Position numbers and translations under genes: made by a program. Below, piece after piece: positions 45,005 to 53,259 of a DNA stretch of 64,000 nucleotides. Location: contig NZ_SWJE01000001.1 in the NCBI RefSeq assembly GCF_005144415.1, forward strand, positions 477,365 through 541,364, written 5' to 3'. Below the pieces are notes generated by a model. The model searched no databases, was not told where the DNA came from, and worked only from the letters and a program-made list of their open reading frames with translations. How positions within the stretch are numbered: position 1 is the stretch's first letter; every line of letters starts with the position of its first letter. Origin of the DNA: Trinickia terrae. Its GTDB lineage: Bacteria > Pseudomonadota > Gammaproteobacteria > Burkholderiales > Burkholderiaceae.

Positions 45005-45802
45005 ATGAGTCGACGTCATTTCGACAGAAGCATGGCGCTCATGGCGAGCGCCGCGATCGCCGCCTTCATGGCGGGCTGTGCAACGGTCGCGCCGCCTGTA
45101 TCGAGCGATACCGTGGCCGGCGCGGTGCCCGCATCTGCGGTACAGGCAGCTCAGGCAGGGCAAGGCGCGAGCGCCGGGAGTGCGGATACTTCATCCGCAC
45201 CGGCAAGCGATGAAGCAGTGCAGGTGCAGTGGACCCGCTATGTCGTCAAGCGCGGCGATACGCTCGCAAGCATTGCGAGGAGCCAGGGCTGCACGGTGAA
45301 GAACTTGATCGCGTGGAATCACTTGAAGCGCAAGACGCATCTGGTGAAAGGGGAATCGCTGCGCATCGCATCGCGCAGCGGCGGGAACGGCGGTGCCGTT
45401 ACCGCCCAGACGCTCGATCGGCACACCGGGCGCGTCGTGCTCGCCTGGCCCGCCGACGGCTCCGTCATCGAGCCGTTCGAGCCAGGACACAACCGGGGCA
45501 TCCAAATTGGCGGCAACGAGGGCGACCCGGTGCGTGCCGCCGCCGACGGGCGCGTGATGTATGCAGGCACGGGGCTGAACGGCTACGGCAGCCTGATCAT
45601 CGTGCAGCACAACGCCGATTTCCTGACGGCGTATTCGCATAGCCGCAAGCTGCTGGTGAAGACGGGCGACGTCGTCAAGCAAGGCGAGGAGATCGCTGAG
45701 ATGGGCAAGGTCGACAGTCCGCGCGTCGCGGTGCTGTTCGAGGTGCGCCGCGACGGCAAGCCGGTCGATCCGATGCCGTATCTGCCGAGCGGGCACGGTT
45801 GA
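45005..45802 (+). CDS. LysM/LytM lipoprotein, degenerate peptidase (NlpD/EnvC-like)
   Basis: A 265-residue lipoprotein. The signal peptide ends in a lipobox-like FMAGC. A LysM domain (YVVKRGDTLASIARSQGCTVKNLIAWNHL) lies near residues 79-110 and a LytM/M23 domain fills the last 120 residues. Metal-binding positions are changed: the usual GIDI is GIQI and the usual LHFEIR is VLFEVR, so two zinc ligands are lost, while TAYSH is kept. Such degenerate LytM proteins activate cell-wall amidases during division rather than cut the wall themselves. Start choice is uncertain; an ATG at 44987 is also in frame. Confidence 0.87.
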   Translation: MSRRHFDRSMALMASAAIAAFMAGCATVAPPVSSDTVAGAVPASAVQAAQAGQGASAGSADTSSAPASDEAVQVQWTRYVVKRGDTLASIARSQGCTVKNLIAWNHLKRKTHLVKGESLRIASRSGGNGGAVTAQTLDRHTGRVVLAWPADGSVIEPFEPGHNRGIQIGGNEGDPVRAAADGRVMYAGTGLNGYGSLIIVQHNADFLTAYSHSRKLLVKTGDVVKQGEEIAEMGKVDSPRVAVLFEVRRDGKPVDPMPYLPSGHG

Positions 45803-46079
45803 GCGCGTGAGCGAACACGATCGGGGGGAGCGGGATGCATGAGTTTCAAGCCATCGTCGAATGGCTTGGCTGAATGGCTTGACCCACGGATCCCGCAAAG
45901 TCTCACCTTCGTATGTGGCCGGACTGCTGGGAATGCGCTGGGTTGTTAGTACTTCTACGGCCGATCAAGGCCGATCGTCGCGCCATTACCCCCTAAAGAC
46001 GATCGATTGCGCGCCAAAACGCGCATTAGTTGTATCTACATGCACCGATCTCAATGGTGAGCCTATTCGGGAGCAGCGT

Positions 46080-47006
46080 TCAACCCAGCCGTCTTCGAAT
46101 CGTTTCCGCCAGCTTGTCGTGGGCGATCGTGCTTGCCGAGATCGCGCGGACGTCCGGATAAGCGTCGGCTGCGATGTCGGTCAGCACTTGTCCCGGAGGC
46201 GCCTGGACAAGCAGGGTTGCGCCCATTTCGATCATCACCGAGAGCGCGTCGAACCAGCGCACCGTATGGCGCATATTGGTGGCGAGGTCGTCGCGGACCG
46301 CGTCCGCCGAATGCAACGGACGAGCGCTTCGATTGCCGATATAGGTGCTGCGTGGCGCACGGAATGGAACGTTCGCGCTGTAGGCGAGCAGTTCGTCGGA
46401 GGCGTGCGCGAGCAGTTCGCAATGCGACGGCACACTGACATCGAGCCGCGTCGCCTTGCGCGCGCCGGCCGCGAGCGCGCGCTCGTTGAAGGCGGCGAGC
46501 GCGGCATCGGAACCCGCCACGACGATTTGCCTCGGCGCATTCACGTTGGCGATGTAGATGCGTCCAGCGGCATCGTTTTCCGTCCCGCGCGCCAGCGCTT
46601 CGATCTCGTGTTCCGTCAGGCCTGAAATGGCGGACAAACCGTATCCGCCCGGATAGGCGCTCTCCATCAGCTCGGCGCGCTTTTTTGCCATGTGCAGCGC
46701 GTCGGCGAACGCCAACGCTTCACAGCCGACGGCGGCCGCATAGGCGCCGATCGACAAGCCGGCGCACATCTCCGGGCCGAGTCCTTCCGCTGCGAGCTGG
46801 CGCGTCATCGCGACACCTGCGATCACCAGCGATAGCTGCACCGCGACGGTCGAGCGCAGCGCATCGGCGGAATCGAGCGTCAGCACGTCGAGGCCTAGCA
46901 CCTGCGAGGCCTCGTCAAGCGTGTCTCGGACCGCGGCGTTCGGTGGCAACCGATGCAGAAAGCCGGCGCTTTGCGCGCCTTGACCCGGATAGAGATAGGC
47001 AAGCAT
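46080..47006 (-). CDS. mdcH: Malonate decarboxylase, malonyl-transferase subunit
   Basis: A 308-residue acyltransferase of the malonyl-CoA:ACP transacylase family. It shows YPGQGAQSAGF at the N-terminus, the nucleophile motif GLSIGAYAAAVG and the His region SVPSHCELL. MdcH charges the acyl carrier subunit MdcC with malonate to start the decarboxylation cycle. It is the last gene of the mdc operon; its ATG shares one base with the stop of mdcG (TAATG). No clear terminator is visible in the 277-bp gap that follows. Confidence 0.92.
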   Translation of the reverse strand: MLAYLYPGQGAQSAGFLHRLPPNAAVRDTLDEASQVLGLDVLTLDSADALRSTVAVQLSLVIAGVAMTRQLAAEGLGPEMCAGLSIGAYAAAVGCEALAFADALHMAKKRAELMESAYPGGYGLSAISGLTEHEIEALARGTENDAAGRIYIANVNAPRQIVVAGSDAALAAFNERALAAGARKATRLDVSVPSHCELLAHASDELLAYSANVPFRAPRSTYIGNRSARPLHSADAVRDDLATNMRHTVRWFDALSVMIEMGATLLVQAPPGQVLTDIAADAYPDVRAISASTIAHDKLAETIRRRLG

Positions 47007-47719
47007 TACGCGGACTCCCGCATGTGAGTTTCTGCTGCTGGCCAAGGGTCTGCGACGAGCCGCGGACCTTGCGCACCCCGCACCATCACGCGCGCTTTGT
47101 CCGATGCGAGCTCGGCGAGCGCGACGCCGCCGGCCGGCGTTTCCAGCTGCGCGTCGAGCCGGGTTCCGGCACGCTCGGCATACGCGGTCAATTCGCCGAG
47201 CAGGGCGCGTGCGGCCTCGCGCGAGAGCGGCGCCGGGGTTCTGATCAGCAGATCGAGATCGCTGATTGGAGTCGTGGTCGGCAGCCCGGTCGCGAGTTCG
47301 AAGCCCGCGCTCCCGGTAGGCCCCCAACTGAATTCGGCAAGGCAGGATGTGTCGCGCAAGGCATGCAAAATATTGAATACCGGATACCGTGCACGGTCGA
47401 CCGCAGGTTGTATACCAACCAAAGACTCTGGTGCAATGACGGCTTCGATGTCGGCGGTTTCGGCCCAGGCGCCATAGCGCTCGTTTCGCGCGCCGCCGCG
47501 CAAGCCCACCGCGACGTATCCGGCTGCCGATTCGGCTCTGCGCACGACGGCGAATGGCGCACGCGCAAACGCGCTGCGTACCCACTCCGGCTCGCCGGGC
47601 AGCACCGCCAGCCGCCGCAACTTCAGCAGATCGTGCGCGCGCCACCGCGAATCGAGCGCGACCTGCTTATCCGGTGCCCAAGGCGGCAGTGCGCAAGCAC
47701 GCGTCGCTTCAGGCTTCAT
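47006..47719 (-). CDS. mdcG: Malonate decarboxylase holo-ACP synthase (phosphoribosyl-dephospho-CoA transferase)
   Basis: A 237-residue nucleotidyltransferase-like protein. The catalytic two-Asp motif appears as PISDLDLLIRTP, preceded by GPTGSAGFELATG. MdcG attaches the 2'-(5''-triphosphoribosyl)-3'-dephospho-CoA prosthetic group made by MdcB to a Ser of MdcC. The start at 47719 overlaps the mdcE stop by one base (TGATG); an ATG 12 bp upstream is also possible. Confidence 0.9.
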   Translation of the reverse strand: MKPEATRACALPPWAPDKQVALDSRWRAHDLLKLRRLAVLPGEPEWVRSAFARAPFAVVRRAESAAGYVAVGLRGGARNERYGAWAETADIEAVIAPESLVGIQPAVDRARYPVFNILHALRDTSCLAEFSWGPTGSAGFELATGLPTTTPISDLDLLIRTPAPLSREAARALLGELTAYAERAGTRLDAQLETPAGGVALAELASDKARVMVRGAQGPRLVADPWPAAETHMRESA

Positions 47720-48531
47720 CAGGCATCCCATTGCTCGGCCAGACGCCGCCGCACTTCGATCGAGGCAGCGCGCGTCGTCTTCGCCGTTGCCGATTCGAGC
47801 CTGTGCGACAGATTGCGCGGGCCGCTCCTTGCACTCCGCACGGTTTCACTCAGCACCGCCCGCACGCGTTCGGTCTGCGTATCGGTCGGCGCATCGGCAT
47901 CGACGCCGTCGATCAAGGTGTCGAGCAGCCCTAGCTTGGCGAATGCCGCGAGCGAATAGGACATCGGCGTGATCGTTTCGCCGAGTGCATCGAGGGCTTC
48001 GACGGTGCGGCGCGTCACACGCGCCGCCGCTTCCTTGCCCATTGCATGCACGGCGATGCCGGGCGCGTCGAGCGCGACGATCCGGTTGGCCTGATAGCCG
48101 TGCGCGAGAAACGCGCCCGACATGGCCGGCCCGACGATCAACGCGACCACCGGATGCCCCGCGGCGCGCGCGGCCGCATAGGCGTCCACGGCCGCCGCGC
48201 AGGCGAGATGAATGCCGAGCATTTCTTCGCGGTACCCATAGGCCTGGCTTTTCACATCGACGATGGCGACGATCGGGCGGCGCGTTCCTGTGCGGGCGTC
48301 TTCTTCGATCGTGTCGCGCACGATGCGTGCAAGCCGCCAGCCCTGCTCGAGGCCGACGACGTTGTCGACCGCGCGCGGGAAGCGATTGCCGGGATCGGGC
48401 ACGACAGCAATGAAGCGCGCCGTCTCGGCGCCGAGCGCCGCATCGCCCGACCACACCGGCGCGCCGGTGCGCGATTCGCCCGCGAGGGCGCGGAACCAGC
48501 ATTGTCCGCGGGTCATCGTGTTCTCGCTCAT
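47719..48531 (-). CDS. mdcE: Malonate decarboxylase gamma subunit
   Basis: A 270-residue carboxyltransferase-fold (crotonase-like) protein with the conserved VVGLEQGWRLARIVRDTI and VALIVGPAMSGAFLAHGYQANRIVAL segments. With MdcD it forms the decarboxylase that releases CO2 from the malonyl thioester to leave acetyl-MdcC. The start overlaps the mdcD stop by four bases. Confidence 0.92.
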   Translation of the reverse strand: MSENTMTRGQCWFRALAGESRTGAPVWSGDAALGAETARFIAVVPDPGNRFPRAVDNVVGLEQGWRLARIVRDTIEEDARTGTRRPIVAIVDVKSQAYGYREEMLGIHLACAAAVDAYAAARAAGHPVVALIVGPAMSGAFLAHGYQANRIVALDAPGIAVHAMGKEAAARVTRRTVEALDALGETITPMSYSLAAFAKLGLLDTLIDGVDADAPTDTQTERVRAVLSETVRSARSGPRNLSHRLESATAKTTRAASIEVRRRLAEQWDA

Positions 48532-49400
48532 GCTTGCTCCTTTGCATGAAACACCGCGCGCATCGATTCGGGCGCGACGTTCGCCGGATCGATCTGCGCG
48601 AGCCTCGCCAGATACCTATCGACGGCTTCGCTGCGATGCTGCGCCGGCACGCCGCGCGCGAACGCTTCCCGCACGGCGGAGCGGATCGCGTTCGTATCGT
48701 CATCCGCGAGCATGTCGACCAGACCGGTCGCCGCGCGCTGCTCGCCGCCGATCAACTGCCATACATAGCGCCGGTCGCTCGCATCGAGCTCGTCGATGCC
48801 GGCTTCCTGCTCGATCACTTCGGGTCCGTTCATCCCGAGCCGGCCCTGCCTGGTCGCGACGAGATACGAGCACAGCGCGGCAGCCAGCGACATCCCGCCG
48901 AAACAGCCGACCATCCCCGCAATCACGCCGACGACCGGCACATGACGGCGCAGCGCGACGATCGCCGCCTGGATCTCGGCGATGACCGCGAGGCCGAGGT
49001 TGGCTTCCTGCAAGCGCACGCCGCCGGTCTCGAACACGATGACCGGACGCACGGGCTTGCCGCGCTCGCAATCGCGCAACGCGAGCTCCAGCGCTGCCGC
49101 GATCTTGCTGCCCGACACTTCGCCGATGCTGCCGCCCTGGAACGCCGATTCGATCGCGGCGACCACGGCCGGCTCGCCGTCGATCGTGCCGCGCGCGATC
49201 ACGGCGCCGTCGTCGGCCTGGCAGACGATGCCTTGCAGCGGCAGCCACGGCGATTCGAGCCTGTCGAACGGCCCGAGCAGCTCGCGGAACGTGCCTGCAT
49301 CGAGCAGCGTGCGCGCGCGTTCGCGCGCCGGCAGTTCGATGAAGCTGTCGCGGATGATCGACGCGGCGTGTACGGTGCCAACGGTGTCGCGCCCGCTCAT
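48528..49400 (-). CDS. mdcD: Malonate decarboxylase beta subunit
   Basis: A 290-residue carboxyltransferase-fold protein resembling the acetyl-CoA carboxylase beta side, with VFETGGVRLQEANLGLAVIAEIQAA and the oxyanion block GMVGCFGGMSLAAALCSYLV. It pairs with MdcE in decarboxylation. The ATG overlaps the mdcC stop by four bases, showing tight translational coupling. Confidence 0.92.
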   Translation of the reverse strand: MSGRDTVGTVHAASIIRDSFIELPARERARTLLDAGTFRELLGPFDRLESPWLPLQGIVCQADDGAVIARGTIDGEPAVVAAIESAFQGGSIGEVSGSKIAAALELALRDCERGKPVRPVIVFETGGVRLQEANLGLAVIAEIQAAIVALRRHVPVVGVIAGMVGCFGGMSLAAALCSYLVATRQGRLGMNGPEVIEQEAGIDELDASDRRYVWQLIGGEQRAATGLVDMLADDDTNAIRSAVREAFARGVPAQHRSEAVDRYLARLAQIDPANVAPESMRAVFHAKEQA

Positions 49401-49702
49401 TGCACGGCTCCTTGCTCCGAAGCTTCGACCGCTTCGGCGAGCCGCAGCGCGACGACGCCCGGCGTCGCGCCGAAGTCGTTGATCTCGATCGACGCCGCGC
49501 CGTCGTAACGTGTGAAAAAGCGATCGAGCACGTGCTTCCAGATGTGCCCGTAGCCGTCCACGCTCGTGCGCACGACGACGTGCGCCGTCATCGCCGCGCT
49601 CGGCGACAGCAGCACCTCGAGGTCGCCCGAGCCGACCACGCCCACGTGTGCGCGGGCGGTCGCGGGGCGTCGTGCCGGGTAGTCGAACGTCAGATGTTCC
49701 AT
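49397..49702 (-). CDS. mdcC: Malonate decarboxylase acyl carrier protein (delta subunit)
   Basis: A 101-residue acyl carrier subunit. The prosthetic-group Ser is in VGSGDLEV, at residue 25, the position expected from the Klebsiella protein. The later DRFFTRYDGAASIEINDFGATPGVVALRL segment is also typical. It overlaps mdcB by 13 bp at its start and mdcD by 4 bp at its end. Confidence 0.93.
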   Translation of the reverse strand: MEHLTFDYPARRPATARAHVGVVGSGDLEVLLSPSAAMTAHVVVRTSVDGYGHIWKHVLDRFFTRYDGAASIEINDFGATPGVVALRLAEAVEASEQGAVQ

Positions 49703-50625
49703 GTCGTGGGGCTCCCGCCAGTCCGGTGCGGGACCAGCTTGTCGATGAAAAGGGTCGCGGCGAGCAGGTCGGCTGCGCCGCCGGGGGATGCGTTCAGCGA
49801 GAGCAGGGTGCGCTCGAGCGTATCTAGCGCGTCGCGTCCACTTGGGGTGGAACTGCCGCCCGCGCCGAGCACGCGCCGTGCGCCGCGCTTGGCGGCGGTG
49901 AGCGCGGGCTGGCCGGCGCGATGGAGGAGGCAGGTGTCGTCGAGCATCGTCATGATCGCGAGCAGCGTGTCGACGCGGGCTGCGTTCTCGTCGATGCCGC
50001 GTTGCCGTGCCGCATGAAGCGCGGGTAGGCCAACGCCTATCACATGAGGAAAGCCTTCTTGGGCTTCGCGGCGCGCACCGCCGACGCCATAGCGCTCGCG
50101 TACGCGTGAACCGTTGCTGTCGATATGGGTTGCGAGGCGGTCGGGGAAGCAGGCGATTTGCGCACCGAGATCGCAAATGCGTGGAGCGCTCATGCGATGA
50201 AGGTCGCCACAGATGGTTGCGCCTGCAACCAATAGCCCGACGATCCAGATTGCGCCGCGATGCGCGTTGCTGCCGCCCGTCGCACGCATCATGGCGGTTT
50301 CGCCTGTTCGGCCGATTCGAGCCAGTTCGGTGCGCAGTGCCGCCGACGGTTCGCGGTTGCGCGACGCCTGCGCGAGCGCCGCGAAAGTAGGCTCGAGCGC
50401 GCGCGCGGAACGTGTCATCACTGCGAGATCGAGATCGTGATGGGCGCCGCTGCCGCGCCGGTCGACGAGCGCCGGCTTCGGCGTCAGGTGCGCTTCTTCG
50501 AGCAGCGCCTCGACGGCGAGGCGCGCAAGTTGCGCATCGGTTGGAATCTGCGCAGCCGCCTGCATGGAGGCGGCTGCGCAGCAGCGATCGCTGCTGCATT
50601 CCGCAAGAACTGAAGTCGCAAGCAT
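49690..50625 (-). CDS. mdcB: Triphosphoribosyl-dephospho-CoA synthase
   Basis: A 311-residue member of the CitG/MdcB family, which joins ATP and dephospho-CoA into the prosthetic group precursor. Seen are PALVDRRGSGAHHDLDLAVM, the TGGSNAHRGAIWIVGLLVA block and MLDDTCLLHRAG near the C-terminal third. I use the ATG at 50625 because AGGAG sits 11 bp upstream, inside the end of mdcA; a start at 50661 would overlap mdcA by 32 bp. Confidence 0.92.
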   Translation of the reverse strand: MLATSVLAECSSDRCCAAASMQAAAQIPTDAQLARLAVEALLEEAHLTPKPALVDRRGSGAHHDLDLAVMTRSARALEPTFAALAQASRNREPSAALRTELARIGRTGETAMMRATGGSNAHRGAIWIVGLLVAGATICGDLHRMSAPRICDLGAQIACFPDRLATHIDSNGSRVRERYGVGGARREAQEGFPHVIGVGLPALHAARQRGIDENAARVDTLLAIMTMLDDTCLLHRAGQPALTAAKRGARRVLGAGGSSTPSGRDALDTLERTLLSLNASPGGAADLLAATLFIDKLVPHRTGGSPTTWNI

Positions 50626-50629
50626 CGGC

Positions 50630-52312
50630 TTACCAGCTCCTGAAACGTGCCGGTGGCGCATAGAGCCCGCCGGACCACGTCACGAGGTCGTCGATGCTGC
50701 GCGCGGCGAGCAACGACCGCTTCGCGTCGCCACGCCGGATGCCGAGGTCTTCCGGATAGGCGACGATCCCGCGCCGCCGCAACGCGGCCGTTTGCTCAGG
50801 CTTCGCGCGCAAGCCGATCGGCGTGACGCCGGCCACCGCGGCGAGCGCCGCGCGCCGTTCGTCAATGCCTTCGGCCTTGTGCAAATGCGCGATCCCCTCT
50901 TCGGTGACGACGTGGCTCACATCGTCGCCGTAGATCATCACCGGTGCGATCGGCATCCCGCTCTTGGCGCCGACGGCGATCGCGTCGAGCTCGTCGACGA
51001 AGGTCGCCTCGCCGCCTTTCTTGTACGTTTCCGCGAGCTGCACGACGAGCTTGTGTCCGCGCGCGATCGGCCCGTCCTGCTTCAACAGCTTGAGCCACGC
51101 CTCGCTCGAATGACGACGGCCGCGCGGATCGTGTCCCATGTTCGGTGCGCCGCCGAAGCCGGCGAGACGTCCGCGCGTGACCGTCGACGAATTCGCATCG
51201 GCGTCGATTTGCAGCGTCGAGCCAATGAACAGATCGACGCCGTATTGTCCAGCCAACTGGCACAGCACGCGGTTCGAGCGCAGGCTGCCGTCGCGGCCCG
51301 TGAAGAAGATGTCGGGGCGCGCCGCGATATACGCCTCCATCCCCACTTCGCTGCCGAAGCAATGCACGCTGTCGACCCAGCCCGATTCGATCGCGGGTAT
51401 CAGCGTGGGATGCGGATTGAGCGTCCAGTTGCGGCAGATCTTGCCTTTGAGGCCGAGCGATTCGCCGTAAGTGGGCAGCAGCAACTCGATCGCGGCGGTG
51501 TCGAAGCCGATGCCGTGATTGAGCGACGTGATCCCATACGCTTCGTAGATGCCGCGGATCACCATCATCGCGGTCAGCACCTGCAGGTCGCCGATATGGC
51601 GCGGATCGCGCGTGAACAAAGGCTCGACCGCAAACGGACGATCGGCCTCGACGACGATGTCGACCCACGAGCCCGGGATATCGACGCGCGGCAGCTCGTC
51701 CACGATTTCGTTGACTTGCACGATGACGATGCCGTGCCTGAACGCAGCAGCTTCTGCGATGGTGGGGGTGTCCTCGGTGTTGGGGCCTGTGTACAGGTTG
51801 CCGTGGCGATCGGCTTTCTCGGCGCAGAGCAGCGCGACTTGCGGCGTCAGGTCGACAAACATCCGAGCGTACAGCTCGACATATGTATAGATCGCGCCGA
51901 TTTCGAGCTGCCCGTCTTCGAGCAGCTGTGCGACCCGCAAGCTTTGCGGGCCGGCAAACGAGAAGTCGACCTTGTGTGCGATGCCTTGCTCGAAGAGCGT
52001 CAGATGCTCAGGGCGGCTGATGCTGGAAATCAGCAAATGAATGTCGTGGACTTTCTCGGGATCGACCTTGGCGAGCGAGCGCGACAGGAAGTCGGCCTGC
52101 TTTTGATTGTCGCCCTCGAGCGCCACGCGGTCGCCGGGACGGATCAGCGCTTCGAGCGCTTGCACGATGTGCTCGCGCGGCAGCACGCGCGCGTCGAGCC
52201 AGGGCGCTATCGCAGCAAGGCGGCGCGCTTTCTCGTCGCGCAGCGTGGTCCATGAGCGCGCGGCGGGGGAGGCGGATGAGGCGCCGGCCGGCATGAAAGC
52301 TGGATGATTCAT
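50630..52312 (-). CDS. mdcA: Malonate decarboxylase alpha subunit (acetyl-S-ACP:malonate ACP transferase)
   Basis: A 560-residue CoA-transferase-like protein that swaps acetyl for malonyl on MdcC. Conserved segments include LEGDNQKQADFLSRSL, IYTYVELYARMFVDLTPQVALLCAEKADRHGN and the AGFGGAPNMGHDPRGRRHSS block. It starts 7 bp downstream of the GntR gene stop, so the regulator is the first gene of the operon gntR-mdcABCDEGH. Confidence 0.94.
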   Translation of the reverse strand: MNHPAFMPAGASSASPAARSWTTLRDEKARRLAAIAPWLDARVLPREHIVQALEALIRPGDRVALEGDNQKQADFLSRSLAKVDPEKVHDIHLLISSISRPEHLTLFEQGIAHKVDFSFAGPQSLRVAQLLEDGQLEIGAIYTYVELYARMFVDLTPQVALLCAEKADRHGNLYTGPNTEDTPTIAEAAAFRHGIVIVQVNEIVDELPRVDIPGSWVDIVVEADRPFAVEPLFTRDPRHIGDLQVLTAMMVIRGIYEAYGITSLNHGIGFDTAAIELLLPTYGESLGLKGKICRNWTLNPHPTLIPAIESGWVDSVHCFGSEVGMEAYIAARPDIFFTGRDGSLRSNRVLCQLAGQYGVDLFIGSTLQIDADANSSTVTRGRLAGFGGAPNMGHDPRGRRHSSEAWLKLLKQDGPIARGHKLVVQLAETYKKGGEATFVDELDAIAVGAKSGMPIAPVMIYGDDVSHVVTEEGIAHLHKAEGIDERRAALAAVAGVTPIGLRAKPEQTAALRRRGIVAYPEDLGIRRGDAKRSLLAARSIDDLVTWSGGLYAPPARFRSW

Positions 52313-52319
52313 CGGTGGA

Positions 52320-53102
52320 TCAGCTCCCGGAAGTGTCGCGCTGGCGTTTCACACGCGGCTTGCGCGTTTGGGACGAAGCGCCGGCTGTGCCGGCATGTTC
52401 GCAAAGGAATCGATAAAGCAGCTCGCCCGTGTCGAGCAGGTGCTGCGTGACGAGCGTTTGCGCCGTGACGACGTCGCCTTGGCGCACGGCCTTGAGCAGT
52501 GCCACATGCTCGCGGTCGGATTCGCCCTTGTACGACGGCAGGCCAAACTTGAGGCGCAGATAGCGTTCGCCGCGCCGATGCAGCGTGCCGATCATTTCGA
52601 AGAGCTGCGGCCGCGCAGCGGGCTCGTAAAGGCTCAAATGAAAAGCCTCGTTGCGCGTGACGTAAAGCGACGGATCGGTTTCGGCCGACGCCGCCTTGCA
52701 GAGCGCTTGCGCGTGCTTCAACGAGGCCGGCGTGTGCGCGGGAATCGCGAGGCCGATCGCTAGGCTTTCGAGCGCGGCGCGAATCTCATAGATTTCGCGC
52801 GCTTCCTCGGCCGAAAGCGGCGCGACGGTCGCGCCCTTGTGCATCTCGACCTTCGCCCAGCCTTCGCTTTCGAGCTGACGCAAGGCCTCCCGCACCGGAA
52901 TCGCGCTGACGGAGAAATGCCGCGCGATGGCGTCTTGGCGTAGAGGCGCGCCGGGCGCGAGAGTGCCGTCGACGATTGCCGTGCGCAGCGCGTTCGCGAT
53001 CATCCGCGGCGTGCTGGCGCGCTCCGCGACGGAAATCGCGGCAGGCAGCGCACTTGTGCCGGACGGACTGTCTAGGGGAAAACGATTCGTTGCGTCGCTC
53101 AT
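52320..53102 (-). CDS. GntR family regulator of malonate decarboxylase
   Basis: A 260-residue FCD-type GntR protein. The winged helix includes MIANALRTAIVDGTLAPGAPLRQDAIARHFSVSAIPVREALRQLESEGW; the C-terminal FCD domain shows RNEAFHLSLYEPA. The ATG at 53102 is preferred to an in-frame TTG at 53147. It heads the mdc operon and diverges from an MFS gene. Acinetobacter uses a GntR repressor (MdcY) for the same pathway, whereas Klebsiella uses a LysR activator. A dyad upstream at 53112-53127 may be its operator. Confidence 0.88.
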   Translation of the reverse strand: MSDATNRFPLDSPSGTSALPAAISVAERASTPRMIANALRTAIVDGTLAPGAPLRQDAIARHFSVSAIPVREALRQLESEGWAKVEMHKGATVAPLSAEEAREIYEIRAALESLAIGLAIPAHTPASLKHAQALCKAASAETDPSLYVTRNEAFHLSLYEPAARPQLFEMIGTLHRRGERYLRLKFGLPSYKGESDREHVALLKAVRQGDVVTAQTLVTQHLLDTGELLYRFLCEHAGTAGASSQTRKPRVKRQRDTSGS

Positions 53103-53111
53103 GATGGTGAA

Positions 53112-53127
53112 TATTATATATAAAATA
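53112..53127. promoter_or_regulatory. AT-rich dyad upstream of the mdc operon
   Basis: TATT and AATA arms flank ATATATAA in the sequence between gntR and the MFS gene. The run of 16 A/T bases is unique in this GC-rich area and starts 10 bp from the gntR start codon. It could be the GntR operator or a promoter -10 region. Confidence 0.4.
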
Positions 53128-53259
53128 CGAACCCGCAATCGGGACAAACACGAAACGAAGCCCGGGTCTGGCGCGTATCGGACGCGAGCACGCGGCGAGA
53201 GCTGCGTGCTCGCGAATTCATTAGGGACAGACGTTCAACCGTATCACCGGAGGAGCAAG

